From contig NZ_CP083560.1 of the NCBI RefSeq assembly GCF_025143825.1, positions 1,302,001-1,366,000 of the forward strand: a stretch of 64,000 nt of DNA, written 5' to 3'. Positions 8,788-17,354 of this stretch are shown piece after piece (the first letter of the stretch is position 1; each line of letters begins with the position of its first letter). The notes beneath the pieces were generated by a model. That model made no database searches. It was not told where the DNA came from and was given only the letters and a program-made list of their open reading frames with translations. The stretch comes from Sulfitobacter sp. S223 (GTDB lineage Bacteria; Pseudomonadota; Alphaproteobacteria; Rhodobacterales; Rhodobacteraceae). The position numbers and the translations under genes are program-made.

Positions 8788-11712
8788 TCAGACGTAGCTG
8801 GCGATAACCTGCAGCAGCTTGTATGCTGTGGGGCCGTCGTTCTTGACCACGGCAAGGAAATCTTCCGCACTGATACGCAGGCAGGTCAGATCGGTTGACG
8901 CCCGCATGTCGAGCGCGCGCGGAACGCCCCGGATCAACCCCAGTTCCCCGACCAGATCGCCCGGTTCTGAAATGGTGATGACGCGGTGGTCGTTGTCTTG
9001 GTGGGGGTCCAGCAATTCTGCCGTTCCTTCCCAGAGCAGAAACGCCCCGATGGACGGATCATCGCCCTGTCGAAAGACATAGTCACCTTCGGCGGCATGA
9101 TACCAACGCGCACCAAAGGCCAGAAGACGCAATTGTTTGCGCGCGAGACCCGAGAACAGTTCGGCGCTTTCGAGAATGCGCATCTTTCGTGCCAAATCTG
9201 CGCTGACGGTCTGATCACCACTTGCCAGAACATCGCTGACCACTCCGGACAATCGCCCGTGCTGCATCACGAACTGATGATCGAAACTTTCTGGCGCTGC
9301 AAAGTCAGGGGCCAGACAAATGATCGTGACATCGGGCAGAAGTTTGCGGATCTGGGTGTGAATCCCCTCACGAACGGTAACGTCAAAACTTGCCAGTGGT
9401 CGATCAAGGATCAGGATATCAGGCCGTTTGACTGCCGCACGGCCAAATGCCACCGCTTCTGACAGCGTTGCAGGCAGATTGCTGCCCCCCAATGTCACGG
9501 GCAGATCAAACAATTGGTGAAGTATGCCGCCCTCCAGCCCCGCTGCGCGCAGCCGCTCGCCAACAAGGGCACGCAGGGCGTCCGCATTCACGCCGTCCCT
9601 TATCTTGCCGAACAAGGCATTCTCCAACGCGGAGAGCCCTGCTATCGGCGCCTCGCGAGAAAGCGGCGCGAACAAGGTTTGCGTAGTTTCCTGCAGCGCC
9701 GGAGCATGAGCCTGACGTATCTGCATTACCCGCGTGACGATTTCGGCAGGGAATGCCGGGCCGATCTTTTCTGCCGGTATAACAAAGGGAACGGCAAGCA
9801 ATTCGGCCTTTTGCCGGAGTGAAAGGCGGGCGCCCCGGTGGTGCGCGGGCAGAACGGAAAGCGCTGCTTCAAAGGCCGTGGTTTCCAGACCAAGCTTGCG
9901 GAACAGTGGATGATCTGTGCCGTCGACGCCAAAGATCTGGCGCAAGAGATTAACGATATCTGCGGCCAGTTGCAGCAAGTCGCGTTCAAGGTCCAGTTTG
10001 CTCAAGAACGACAAAAAAGACGGATGATCAATCAGTATCTGCGCTGTTATCGGCATCAGCGGCATAGCAAAGATCAGGTTTTCCGCCACGGGAAGGGTTG
10101 GATTATACGTGCTTTCGTCGAAAAAGCTGACCTGATCGGCAAGGCCCGCAGCGTCGACCGCCTTGGCGATATCCGTGCGCAGATCGACCAGCGCCCTGGC
10201 AAGTTCGGGGTGCCGTGTCGGGGCCAGCTTTTGTTCCATAGCGCGCGCGAAAAGAGGGGCTGTCAGTCCCATACTGGCAATCAGCTCAATCCACCAATCC
10301 TGCAATTCGGCCACGCTCATAACGTCTGCCGCGCCTGGATCAAGCCATGCCACGTCTACGGGATCGGTGCTGTTGCCGGTGCGCGCGCTTTCCGCCGGGA
10401 TTGCCGGGTCAGGCGCACTAAGCTGCGGGCAGGTGCGCAATGCAATGTTGATGTTTTCTCCCAGCAACCCTTCAAACAAAACCGGCGAAGAATCGACATA
10501 TCCGATGCGGCTGGCGACTGTCACCTGATGCAGCGCGCCAAGATCTTGGCCGGCGATGGTCACTGCGCCATGTGACGGCACCAGTTCGCGGGTCAGCAAC
10601 TTTGTAAATGCGTGCCGGTCCTCTTCACTTGAAGCGGTGATCGCAATCGAGCTGGCCGCCGGGAAAGTCACATTCAAATCGTCCAGAATGGTCGTGCCTG
10701 CCGCATCCTCAACGCTTACGCCATGCAGCTCTATGTCTCCGGTCAGGCGCGGGTTCTGATCCGGCGTGCCGTCAAACAGGGCTGCGTCAACCATCCCCTG
10801 CGGCGCAAAACGCTCGGTGATGGTCTCCCAGCGCAAGGCCATATCTTGGGTCTGGTTGTAGTAGGTGAGCAGCTCTTTCCACGGACTGGAAAGGTCCTTG
10901 TAGGCTGCCAGTGCGGCGACCAGAGCGCCTACCGAGATCTCTCCTTTGATGGTCAGGTAGCCACCAATCGCGTAGAAAAAGAACGGCGTTAGCTGTCCGA
11001 TGAAGTTGTTGATGAACTTCATCAGGAACTTCTTTTGGTAAATCTGGAACCGGACTTGATATAGCTTTCCGAGGCGGGCGGATATTATCGCCAGACGGTA
11101 GCGCCAGCCGCGGTTCATCCTCAGCGTTGCCGCACCTGCCGCACTTTCTCCAATTTCGGCAGCCAGTGCGCGCACTTCGATGACGCGTGCCTTGTTCAGC
11201 AGATTGATCTGGCGTTGCATCTTTGGAATGATCCAGGCTTGTAATGGGATCAAGGCACAAGCGGCGAAACCGAAGGCGACGCTCTGCATAAAGAGGAAGC
11301 CCAGAATTGTCAGCATCTGCCCCGCCTGCAGGACCGGCTGCGCGATCGCATCACCCATCAACCCGCCCATGGGTTCGGCCTCGGAGGTGACCATGCTGAC
11401 CAACTCCCCTTGACTGGTGCGTTCAAAATAGGGTGCCGGGAACCGCAAAATTCTTGCAATCAGCGTATAGCGCAACCGCCGCAGCAGGCGCTCTGCCAGA
11501 ACGCCTTTCATTGTATTGATGCGCATTTTCATCGCACCGTGGATCAGGACGGACAGCACAAACAGACCGCACAGTATCATCAGAAACGTGATCTGCCCGA
11601 CCTCGGTGCCAAACAGGGTGACTGTGCCACCCTCCGCGCCGATGGCATCATTGACTATCCGTTTGGGCAATTCGAGGGTCAGATACAGCAGCGGAAAAAG
11701 CACCAGCGTCAC
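8788..11712 (-). CDS. ABC-exporter-like membrane protein with degenerate ATPase and C-terminal cNMP-binding domain
   Basis: The N-terminal ~300 residues are an ABC exporter transmembrane domain, with membrane segments near 1-15, 40-60, 130-165 and 230-275. The nucleotide-binding domain (about 325-835) is split by a ~300-residue helical insertion and has lost its catalytic motifs. The Walker A position reads ASSEEDRHA (about 360), the signature reads NLPATLS (about 745), the residue after Walker B LILD is R771 instead of glutamate, and the switch histidine is missing (IICLAPDF). Residues 850-974 form a cyclic-nucleotide-binding domain with the phosphate cassette GEL (922-924) and R932. ATP-driven transport is therefore doubtful and a cNMP-regulated scaffold is more likely. 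The GTG used here cuts into the first helix; the reading frame continues upstream with sequence typical of such exporters but no ATG, so the start is unresolved. Confidence 0.82.
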   Translation of the reverse strand: MTLVLFPLLYLTLELPKRIVNDAIGAEGGTVTLFGTEVGQITFLMILCGLFVLSVLIHGAMKMRINTMKGVLAERLLRRLRYTLIARILRFPAPYFERTSQGELVSMVTSEAEPMGGLMGDAIAQPVLQAGQMLTILGFLFMQSVAFGFAACALIPLQAWIIPKMQRQINLLNKARVIEVRALAAEIGESAAGAATLRMNRGWRYRLAIISARLGKLYQVRFQIYQKKFLMKFINNFIGQLTPFFFYAIGGYLTIKGEISVGALVAALAAYKDLSSPWKELLTYYNQTQDMALRWETITERFAPQGMVDAALFDGTPDQNPRLTGDIELHGVSVEDAAGTTILDDLNVTFPAASSIAITASSEEDRHAFTKLLTRELVPSHGAVTIAGQDLGALHQVTVASRIGYVDSSPVLFEGLLGENINIALRTCPQLSAPDPAIPAESARTGNSTDPVDVAWLDPGAADVMSVAELQDWWIELIASMGLTAPLFARAMEQKLAPTRHPELARALVDLRTDIAKAVDAAGLADQVSFFDESTYNPTLPVAENLIFAMPLMPITAQILIDHPSFLSFLSKLDLERDLLQLAADIVNLLRQIFGVDGTDHPLFRKLGLETTAFEAALSVLPAHHRGARLSLRQKAELLAVPFVIPAEKIGPAFPAEIVTRVMQIRQAHAPALQETTQTLFAPLSREAPIAGLSALENALFGKIRDGVNADALRALVGERLRAAGLEGGILHQLFDLPVTLGGSNLPATLSEAVAFGRAAVKRPDILILDRPLASFDVTVREGIHTQIRKLLPDVTIICLAPDFAAPESFDHQFVMQHGRLSGVVSDVLASGDQTVSADLARKMRILESAELFSGLARKQLRLLAFGARWYHAAEGDYVFRQGDDPSIGAFLLWEGTAELLDPHQDNDHRVITISEPGDLVGELGLIRGVPRALDMRASTDLTCLRISAEDFLAVVKNDGPTAYKLLQVIASYV

Positions 11713-11821
11713 CGCAAGCAGTTTCAGCTGATCGCGCTTGGAATACTTCCAGATAAATCCGAATAGCGTGCGTTCGATGACGTGTCCGTTCGAGAAAATG
11801 CGGCGGTTGTGTCTCGCTCAT

Positions 11822-12267
11822 CTTATGGGGGACTGTTGCGATAATCCAGTTTCGCGCGATTGCTCTCTATAAAAACGGCGACGATCTCCTATTCGCGTTC
11901 GGCAAACGCGGCTCTCTTAGGGCTTGTTTTTCCACTTCCGGCACTGTTGCGTTAGTTGTGTGATGTGGCCCGTTTCGGGATTTTGAGGGTCAACGTCTGC
12001 GACAGAGTTGAGCGCGGGCCCAGAAAACTTGTGATCATTCAACGTGCTGAAGCGGGTGCGAGTCTTGCTTATGTCTAAGCTGTGACAGGTTAAGGTGCAG
12101 AACTGGTGTTGTATTCTCGTGCAAAAGCAAATCGGGAACAGCTATCTGTTCAGGAGCTCCAAGAAGAGAAGAAGAACAGAACGATGGTTGGGATCAGACG
12201 TTGAGGGACAGTCAAGATCAACTGGATGCTCTCACAGCGACAAATCTGTTAGATAACCAATTCTAAG
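11822..12267. other. Gene-poor stretch between the ABC-cNMP gene and tRNA-Tyr
   Basis: No convincing open reading frame or RNA gene is seen. A segment at 11940-11953 (GGCACTGTTGCGTT) resembles the terminal repeat of IS6-family insertion sequences, but no transposase fragment accompanies it. The segment next to the ABC gene must hold that gene's promoter and perhaps its real start. Confidence 0.4.
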
Positions 12268-12351
12268 TGGTGGGCGACCCTGGAATCGAACCAGGCGTGC
12301 GTCTCCGCGAGGGAGTTACAGTCCCCTGCCACACCTTGCGGCCTGTCGCCC
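12268..12351 (-). tRNA. tRNA-Tyr (GTA anticodon)
   Basis: Read on the minus strand, the 7-bp acceptor stem GGGCGAC pairs with GTCGCCC, followed by discriminator A and an encoded CCA. The anticodon loop is CTGTAAC, giving anticodon GTA. There is a long variable arm (type II) as expected for bacterial tRNA-Tyr, and the T-loop TTCGATT lies in its normal place. The length is 84 nt including CCA. Confidence 0.95.
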
Positions 12352-12537
12352 ACTGGCGCGGTGATTACCTGTGGGTCTGGGGGGCGTCAACCTTTATTCG
12401 GCAGATTCTTCAGGATTTCGCAGAGGTTCTGGTATGCGGTGTGGCCGCGCGATTTTGCGGCGCTGTCGGGCAAGGCTTGGCGCGCGCGGCGCAAAGGGGT
12501 AGACCGACCTAAACGCGCGCAATCTTAGGGGGCGGCA

Positions 12538-13314
12538 ATGAAGAAACCCAAATGGGTCGTAGAAAAAGAGCAAGGCAAAAAGCAGGAGGCGCGTGAGACG
12601 CTTTGGCTTTTTGGTCTGCATGCGGTGCGTGATGCGCTGGTGAATCCCAAACGCGAAAAGCTGACGCTGATGGTTACGCCAAACGCGCTGGCCAAGCTGG
12701 AAGAGGCCGTGGCCGTAAGCGGGATAACACCGGAGGTTGTCGATCCGCGTAAATTCCGCCCGCCGATTGATGCGGGGTCCGTGCATCAGGGGGCTGTTCT
12801 TGAGGTCAAGCCGCTGGATTGGGGCCGGATGGCTGATGTCTGCATCGGAGATGCTGCACCACGTGTTATCCTGCTTGATCGCGTGACCGACCCGCATAAC
12901 GTGGGGGCGATTCTACGCTCTGCCGAGGTTCTGGGCGCATCCGCTGTGATCGGGACGCGGCACCACTCCGCCCCTGAAACCGGTGCTTTGGCTAAAACCG
13001 CGTCTGGCGCGCTTGAGCGGCAACCCTACCTACGCATCCGCAATCTGGCGGACGGGATACGCGAGCTTCAGAATATGGGTTATCTGGTGTTGGGTTTGGA
13101 TGGTGAGGCCGAAGTTACCATCGAGACTGCGGTTGAAGGTAAACGAGACCGCCCCGTGGCGTTGGTTTTGGGTGCCGAGGGGCCGGGCCTGCGCGAAAAG
13201 ACCCGTGAAACGGTGGATGCTCTGGTGCGAATTGACGCAGGTGGCGACTTTGGCTCGCTCAACGTCTCAAATGCTGCTGCAATCGGATTATATGCTACGC
13301 GTGAGCATAAATAG
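12538..13314 (+). CDS. rlmB: TrmH/SpoU-family 23S rRNA 2'-O-ribose methyltransferase (RlmB-type)
   Basis: The 258-residue SPOUT methyltransferase has a basic lysine-rich N terminus and an L30e-like substrate-binding domain (about 18-95). The catalytic domain contains the three SpoU motifs: DPHNVGAILRSAE (about 118-130), LVLGAEGPGL (about 209-218) and GSLNVSNAAAIGLY (about 239-252). The family methylates the 2-prime oxygen of G2251 in the 23S rRNA peptidyl-transferase loop using S-adenosylmethionine and a trefoil-knot dimer. The start sits 9 bases after AGGGGGCGG. The tRNA-Tyr gene lies divergently upstream. Assignment to RlmB rather than another SpoU methylase is likely but not certain. Confidence 0.85.
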   Translation: MKKPKWVVEKEQGKKQEARETLWLFGLHAVRDALVNPKREKLTLMVTPNALAKLEEAVAVSGITPEVVDPRKFRPPIDAGSVHQGAVLEVKPLDWGRMADVCIGDAAPRVILLDRVTDPHNVGAILRSAEVLGASAVIGTRHHSAPETGALAKTASGALERQPYLRIRNLADGIRELQNMGYLVLGLDGEAEVTIETAVEGKRDRPVALVLGAEGPGLREKTRETVDALVRIDAGGDFGSLNVSNAAAIGLYATREHK

Positions 13315-13325
13315 GGACCAGCGCC

Positions 13326-13613
13326 ATCGCCCATCCAACAAAAATAGCGACCTGCTGCCATTGCGGTACGCGGGCGCTGTTGCGCCTTGATGCAGGTCAC
13401 CACACCCTGACGTGTGGTGCCTGTGGTGCACCGCTTCAACAACTCAAGTTGCTTCCGGTTGCTGCGGCACCCGTCCGGCCTGCAATCAGCCACCAGCCAC
13501 GCGTGCGCAAACTGCCAAAAGCGAAGCCCACAAAACCGGTGAAGCGCCGAAAGAGCCTGTTTCGCAAGCTGGCAGAAGAAGCCTTTGATTTGGTTGAGGA
13601 TATCTTTGACTAA
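13326..13613 (+). CDS. Small zinc-ribbon protein, apparent ATC start
   Basis: This small protein has two CxxC pairs (the first in TCCHCGT, the second in TCGACGA) that would bind one zinc. A basic proline/lysine linker follows, then a C-terminal acidic helix ending EEAFDLVEDIFD. The first cysteine pair is encoded upstream of the first conventional start codon in the frame (TTG at 13380). Between the in-frame stop at 13308 and that TTG there is no ATG, GTG or TTG. An AGGGA ribosome site at 13313-13317 lies 8 bases before ATC at 13326, which makes ATC the best start and gives 95 residues. Function unknown; nucleic-acid binding is possible. Confidence 0.6.
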   Translation: MAHPTKIATCCHCGTRALLRLDAGHHTLTCGACGAPLQQLKLLPVAAAPVRPAISHQPRVRKLPKAKPTKPVKRRKSLFRKLAEEAFDLVEDIFD

Positions 13614-13767
13614 GTCGAAGGCCATCGGCGGTTTTCTGCACAAAAAAGAAGTGTGCACCCTTTATGCGTGCGCCCCCCTTTTTTCGGCAGAAGTAGCGCT
13701 TACCTATGTAACAGCGGATCGGCTTGGAACGCCCGACTCGTGTTTTTGTCCCTGTTCCGACTTTCAA

Positions 13768-13796
13768 CCTCCCGGTACTATCCGGGAGGTTTTTTT
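13768..13796 (+). terminator. Rho-independent terminator
   Basis: A perfect 8-bp stem (CCTCCCGG / CCGGGAGG) with a 6-base loop is followed by seven T residues. It lies 155 bases beyond the zinc-ribbon gene and 29 bases before the CoA-binding gene, so it ends either the zinc-ribbon mRNA or an independent small transcript from 13614-13767. Confidence 0.85.
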
Positions 13797-13824
13797 ATGC
13801 GCGCAAGGTAAGTAGGATCAAAAC

Positions 13825-14292
13825 ATGAGCTATTCTGATGCATTCTTGAAAGACATTCTGACACGTACAAAGCGGGTAGCGATCGTGGGGGTCTCTGATA
13901 ACCCTGTTCGGGCCAGCTATTTCGTGGCGCGTTATCTGTCGCTTAAGGGATACAAAATTGTACCTGTAAATCCGATGATAGCAGGCAAGACCTTGTTTGG
14001 TGCCCCCGTCCTATCTTCACTGGCCGAAATTGAAGGCCCTGTCGATATGGTGGATATTTTCCGCCGCTCTGATGCCGTGCCCGAGATTGTCGATGAGGCG
14101 CTTGAGCATGTGGAGGGGCTGCGCACGATCTGGATGCAGATCGGAGTAGAGCACGCAGAGGCGACTGCGAAGGCTGAAGCGCGCGGCGTTGATGTGATCC
14201 AGAACCGTTGCCCCAAGATCGAGTATCAGCGCCTTTTCGGAGAACTGCGCATGGGTGGGTTTGCCACCGGTGTGATTTCAAGCAAGCTTTAG
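13825..14292 (+). CDS. CoA-binding domain protein (YccU-like)
   Basis: The 155-residue protein is a single Rossmann-type CoA-binding domain of the YccU/acyl-CoA-synthetase-domain family. The glycine-rich nucleotide motif VAIVGVSDNPVRASYFV lies at about residues 14-30. VNPMIAGKTLFGAPV and the late VIQNRCPKIEYQRL are conserved family segments. It follows a terminator, so it should have its own promoter, and it converges on hisE. No enzymatic activity is established for the family beyond CoA binding. Confidence 0.82.
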   Translation: MSYSDAFLKDILTRTKRVAIVGVSDNPVRASYFVARYLSLKGYKIVPVNPMIAGKTLFGAPVLSSLAEIEGPVDMVDIFRRSDAVPEIVDEALEHVEGLRTIWMQIGVEHAEATAKAEARGVDVIQNRCPKIEYQRLFGELRMGGFATGVISSKL

Positions 14293-14308
14293 AGAAACGG
14301 GTAGGGGG

Positions 14309-14614
14309 TCAGCGCGCCGCTTTTTCCGCAATGCCAGATTGCGACTGGCGGCGAGAGAGTTCGGCCATTACGTCTTCTAGCGGAATGTCGCGCGCAGCAA
14401 GCATAACCAGCAGGTGATAGAGAACATCGGCCGCTTCACTGGTCAAAGCTGTCTTGTCGTCCTTGACCGCTTCTATGATCGCTTCAATGGCCTCTTCGCC
14501 GAATTTCTCGGCGCATTTCTCTGGCCCCTTGGCAAGTAGTTGCGCTGTCCAGCTAGAGGTTGGATCAGAAGTCTTGCGCGCAAGAATGGTCACGTAAAGA
14601 TCATCAAGGGTCAT
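14309..14614 (-). CDS. hisE: Phosphoribosyl-ATP pyrophosphatase
   Basis: HisE hydrolyses PR-ATP to PR-AMP and pyrophosphate, the second step of histidine synthesis. The 101-residue all-alpha MazG-like fold is recognisable from the acidic metal-binding helices [14 protein letters not shown] (about 40-53) and [13 protein letters not shown] (about 60-72). Its ATG overlaps the hisF stop by four bases (ATGA), so translation is coupled. It is the last gene of hisA-hisF-hisE. Confidence 0.93.
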   Translation of the reverse strand: MTLDDLYVTILARKTSDPTSSWTAQLLAKGPEKCAEKFGEEAIEAIIEAVKDDKTALTSEAADVLYHLLVMLAARDIPLEDVMAELSRRQSQSGIAEKAAR

Positions 14615-15372
14615 GTCAGCCTCATCGGGATACCTGCATCTGCCATGTGCTGTTTGGCTTGCTGGATGGTGTATTCGCCAAAGTGGAAGATCGAAGCGGC
14701 CAGAACCGCAGAGGCGCCACCCTTCAAAACGCCGTCCACAAGGTGATCAAGGTTGCCCACACCGCCAGAGGCAATAACGGGCATCGTCACAGCATCGGAA
14801 ATGGCGCGCGTCAGCGGCAGGTTAAACCCCTGTTTCGTACCATCACGATCCATAGAGGTCAGCAGGATTTCACCTGCGCCTTTTTCCATCATCGTTATCG
14901 CGAATTCGACCGCATCTATGCCGGTGGATTTGCGCCCACCATGGGTGAAGATTTCCCATTTTCCGGGGGAGACAGTCTTGGCATCAATCGCGGCAACGAT
15001 GCACTGGCTTCCGAATTGGTCGGCAGCTTCGGCGACCACGTCAGGGTTGGCCACGGCGGCGGAGTTAAAGCTGACCTTATCGGCGCCCGCAAGAAGCAAG
15101 GCGCGGACATCGGCTGCTGTGCGCACACCGCCCCCCACTGTCAGTGGAATGTAGCAATGCTCGGCCGTGCGGCGCACCATGTCGAACATGGTGCCGCGGT
15201 TTTCATGGGTGGCGTGGATATCCAGAAAGCACAGTTCGTCCGCGCCGGCGGCATCATAGGCGATGGCGGCATCCACAGGATCACCCGCATCGCGCAGACC
15301 AACAAAGTTGACGCCTTTGACCACGCGGCCATCAGCGACATCGAGACAGGGAATGATGCGGGTTTTAAGCAT
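14611..15372 (-). CDS. hisF: Imidazole glycerol phosphate synthase, cyclase subunit
   Basis: HisF pairs with HisH to turn PRFAR and ammonia into imidazole glycerol phosphate and AICAR. The 253-residue TIM barrel shows the catalytic aspartate in [10 protein letters not shown] (D11) and the second one in VAAIDAKT (about D130). Phosphate-binding loops are GGGVRTAAD and [10 protein letters not shown]. It lies 19 bases after hisA and overlaps hisE by 4 bases. Confidence 0.96.
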   Translation of the reverse strand: MLKTRIIPCLDVADGRVVKGVNFVGLRDAGDPVDAAIAYDAAGADELCFLDIHATHENRGTMFDMVRRTAEHCYIPLTVGGGVRTAADVRALLLAGADKVSFNSAAVANPDVVAEAADQFGSQCIVAAIDAKTVSPGKWEIFTHGGRKSTGIDAVEFAITMMEKGAGEILLTSMDRDGTKQGFNLPLTRAISDAVTMPVIASGGVGNLDHLVDGVLKGGASAVLAASIFHFGEYTIQQAKQHMADAGIPMRLT

Positions 15373-15391
15373 GGGCAGAGCCTACTGTGAG

Positions 15392-16111
15392 TTAGTTGCG
15401 CAAAGCGGTCAAGGCAGCTGCCAGATCGATTGCTCCGTCATACAGAGCGCGACCAGAGATGGCACCACTGATGACATTCGTTGCTTTGAGAGCTTGAAGA
15501 TCGGCCAAAGATGACACGCCGCCAGAGGCGATCACGGGGATATCAACAGCGCGCGCAAGCGCCGCCGTGGCATCAATGTTAGGGCCACCCATCGCGCCGT
15601 CGCGCATGATGTCTGTGTAGATAATTGCCGCAACACCGGCGTCTTCAAATGATTTGGCAAGGTCTGTGACCATCACATCCGTCTCTTCGGCCCAGCCTTT
15701 TGTGGCCACGCGGCCATTGCGGGCGTCGATGCCAACGGCAACTTTTCCGGGGAAGGCGCGGGCGGCTTCGCGGACCAGATCGGGGTTTTCAACAGCCACA
15801 GTGCCAAGGATGACGCGGGCCAGGCCTTTGTCGAGCCATGCCTCGATTGTCGCCATATCGCGGATACCACCGCCCAGCTGTGCGGGCACTTTGCATTGCT
15901 TCAGGATCGCTTCGACAGGGGCTGCGTTTACCGGAGTGCCGGCGAATGCGCCATTGAGATCAACAAGATGCAGCCACGTACAGCCTGCATCCACAAAGGC
16001 CTGCGCCTGTGCGGCCGGGTCGTCGTTGAACACAGTGGAGCGGTCCATATCACCATGGACAAGACGAACGGCCTGACCGTCTTTGAGATCAATCGCTGGG
16101 TAGAGGATCAT
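15392..16111 (-). CDS. hisA: ProFAR isomerase
   Basis: HisA catalyses the Amadori rearrangement of ProFAR to PRFAR. The 239-residue TIM barrel begins with [15 protein letters not shown], containing catalytic D8. The second acid lies in [15 protein letters not shown] (about D127). Half-barrel repeats and phosphate loops (GGGIRD, ASGGVSS) are intact. It begins the hisA-F-E run, separated from hisB-hisH by the oppositely oriented DUF2147 gene. Confidence 0.95.
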   Translation of the reverse strand: MILYPAIDLKDGQAVRLVHGDMDRSTVFNDDPAAQAQAFVDAGCTWLHLVDLNGAFAGTPVNAAPVEAILKQCKVPAQLGGGIRDMATIEAWLDKGLARVILGTVAVENPDLVREAARAFPGKVAVGIDARNGRVATKGWAEETDVMVTDLAKSFEDAGVAAIIYTDIMRDGAMGGPNIDATAALARAVDIPVIASGGVSSLADLQALKATNVISGAISGRALYDGAIDLAAALTALRN

Positions 16112-16247
16112 GGGCTATGGCACCTTTCATCTGTTCTGATCGGGGTTTTGCATGGAACGGCCTGCTATGCAACGCGACCTCACGTCAGCCTTGCCGAATA
16201 GTGGCTGTCTGCGCAACACTCCGCAGCAGTTCTAGGGAGGAGCTTTT

Positions 16248-16631
16248 ATGAGGATGATGGTAGCAGCTGCTGTAGCAGCGTTTGGTTTTGCAGGGGCGGC
16301 CTTTGCCGATCCCGCAGTCGGTACTTGGAAAACGCAAGTGGACGATGGTGCCTATGCACATGTGAAAGTCAGCAAATGCGGCGCGGCCCTTTGCGGCACA
16401 ATCGCCCGGACATTCAACGACACAGGCGAATACAAGTCCAAGAACATTGGCAAAAGGTTGGTCTGGGACATGCAGCCTTCCGGTGGCGGGGCGTATAAGA
16501 ACGGCCAGATATGGCAGCCTTCTACAGGCAAGACGTTCAAGTCCAAGATGGCATTGTCCGGCAACACGCTGAAGGTATCAGGATGCGTTGGCCCTATCTG
16601 CAAAAAACAGACTTGGAGCCGCGTCAAGTAA
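16248..16631 (+). CDS. DUF2147 exported protein
   Basis: The 127-residue protein has a cleavable signal peptide (MRMMVAAAVAAFGFAGAAFA, cleavage near residue 20). The mature domain has the DUF2147 pattern GTWKTQVDDG...KCGAALCGTIA and a C-terminal cysteine pair (CVGPICKKQTWSR). The cysteines probably form disulfides in the periplasm. A strong ribosome site (GGGAGGAG) precedes the ATG. It lies between hisA and hisH on the opposite strand, so it needs its own promoter in 16112-16247. Function unknown. Confidence 0.85.
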   Translation: MRMMVAAAVAAFGFAGAAFADPAVGTWKTQVDDGAYAHVKVSKCGAALCGTIARTFNDTGEYKSKNIGKRLVWDMQPSGGGAYKNGQIWQPSTGKTFKSKMALSGNTLKVSGCVGPICKKQTWSRVK

Positions 16632-16715
16632 TCAACCACCAAGCGTATGCTGAATTAAAAAGGCGCGGGAGCATGATGCTCCTGCGCCTATGTTTTGTGC
16701 TGTTTGCCGAAGCGG

Positions 16716-17354
16716 TTACGGTGTCCATTTCAGAAAGTTGGTGATCATTCGGAGGCCGGTCGTCTGGCTTTTCTCCGGATGGAACTGCATTCCGATCATG
16801 TTATCGCGACCAATTACAGCGGTGACTTCGCTGGCATAATCTACATGTGCCAGACGCTCGGCAGGGTTCTTTACCACCATGTGGTAGCTGTGCACAAAAT
16901 AGGTGTGGTCACCGGTTTTGATCCCGTCGAAAACAGGGTGCGGGGCGTCAAGAACCAGATCATTCCAGCCCATATGCGGGACTTTCAGCTTGGGGTCGGA
17001 CGGCGTGATACGCGTGACCTCACCTGCGATCCAGTCAAGACCACGGGTGTCTTCATACTCTCGGCCCCACGTGGCCATCAGCTGCATCCCGACACAAATA
17101 CCAAGAAAGGGACGGCCTTTCTGCTCGACCGCCTCAATCATGGCGGCGTAGATGCCGCTTTTGCCTTTGAGGGCGCCCATACAAGAGGGGAACGCACCAT
17201 CACCGGGCAGAACGATCCGGTCAGCGCCAGCAATGACATCGGCATCGGCAGTGACGACAACCTCGCCCGCATCCGCTTCGCGCGCCATCCGTTCGAACGC
17301 CTTGTGCGCCGAATGCAGATTACCGCTTTCGTAATCAATAATCGCGGTTAGCAT
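16716..17354 (-). CDS. hisH: Imidazole glycerol phosphate synthase, glutaminase subunit
   Basis: HisH releases ammonia from glutamine for HisF. The 212-residue class I amidotransferase has the nucleophile elbow FLGICVGMQLM (cysteine about 83) and the catalytic His/Glu pair in MQFHPEKSQ near residue 195. Its ATG directly abuts the hisB stop with no gap, indicating translational coupling. HisF is encoded about 1.3 kb downstream, beyond the DUF2147 gene and hisA. Confidence 0.95.
   Translation of the reverse strand: MLTAIIDYESGNLHSAHKAFERMAREADAGEVVVTADADVIAGADRIVLPGDGAFPSCMGALKGKSGIYAAMIEAVEQKGRPFLGICVGMQLMATWGREYEDTRGLDWIAGEVTRITPSDPKLKVPHMGWNDLVLDAPHPVFDGIKTGDHTYFVHSYHMVVKNPAERLAHVDYASEVTAVIGRDNMIGMQFHPEKSQTTGLRMITNFLKWTP

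Noticed and set aside
13768-13796. Another CCUCCC cuckoo sRNA
   Set aside because: CCTCCC is paired in the stem, not exposed in a loop, and a T7 tract follows, so this is an ordinary terminator.
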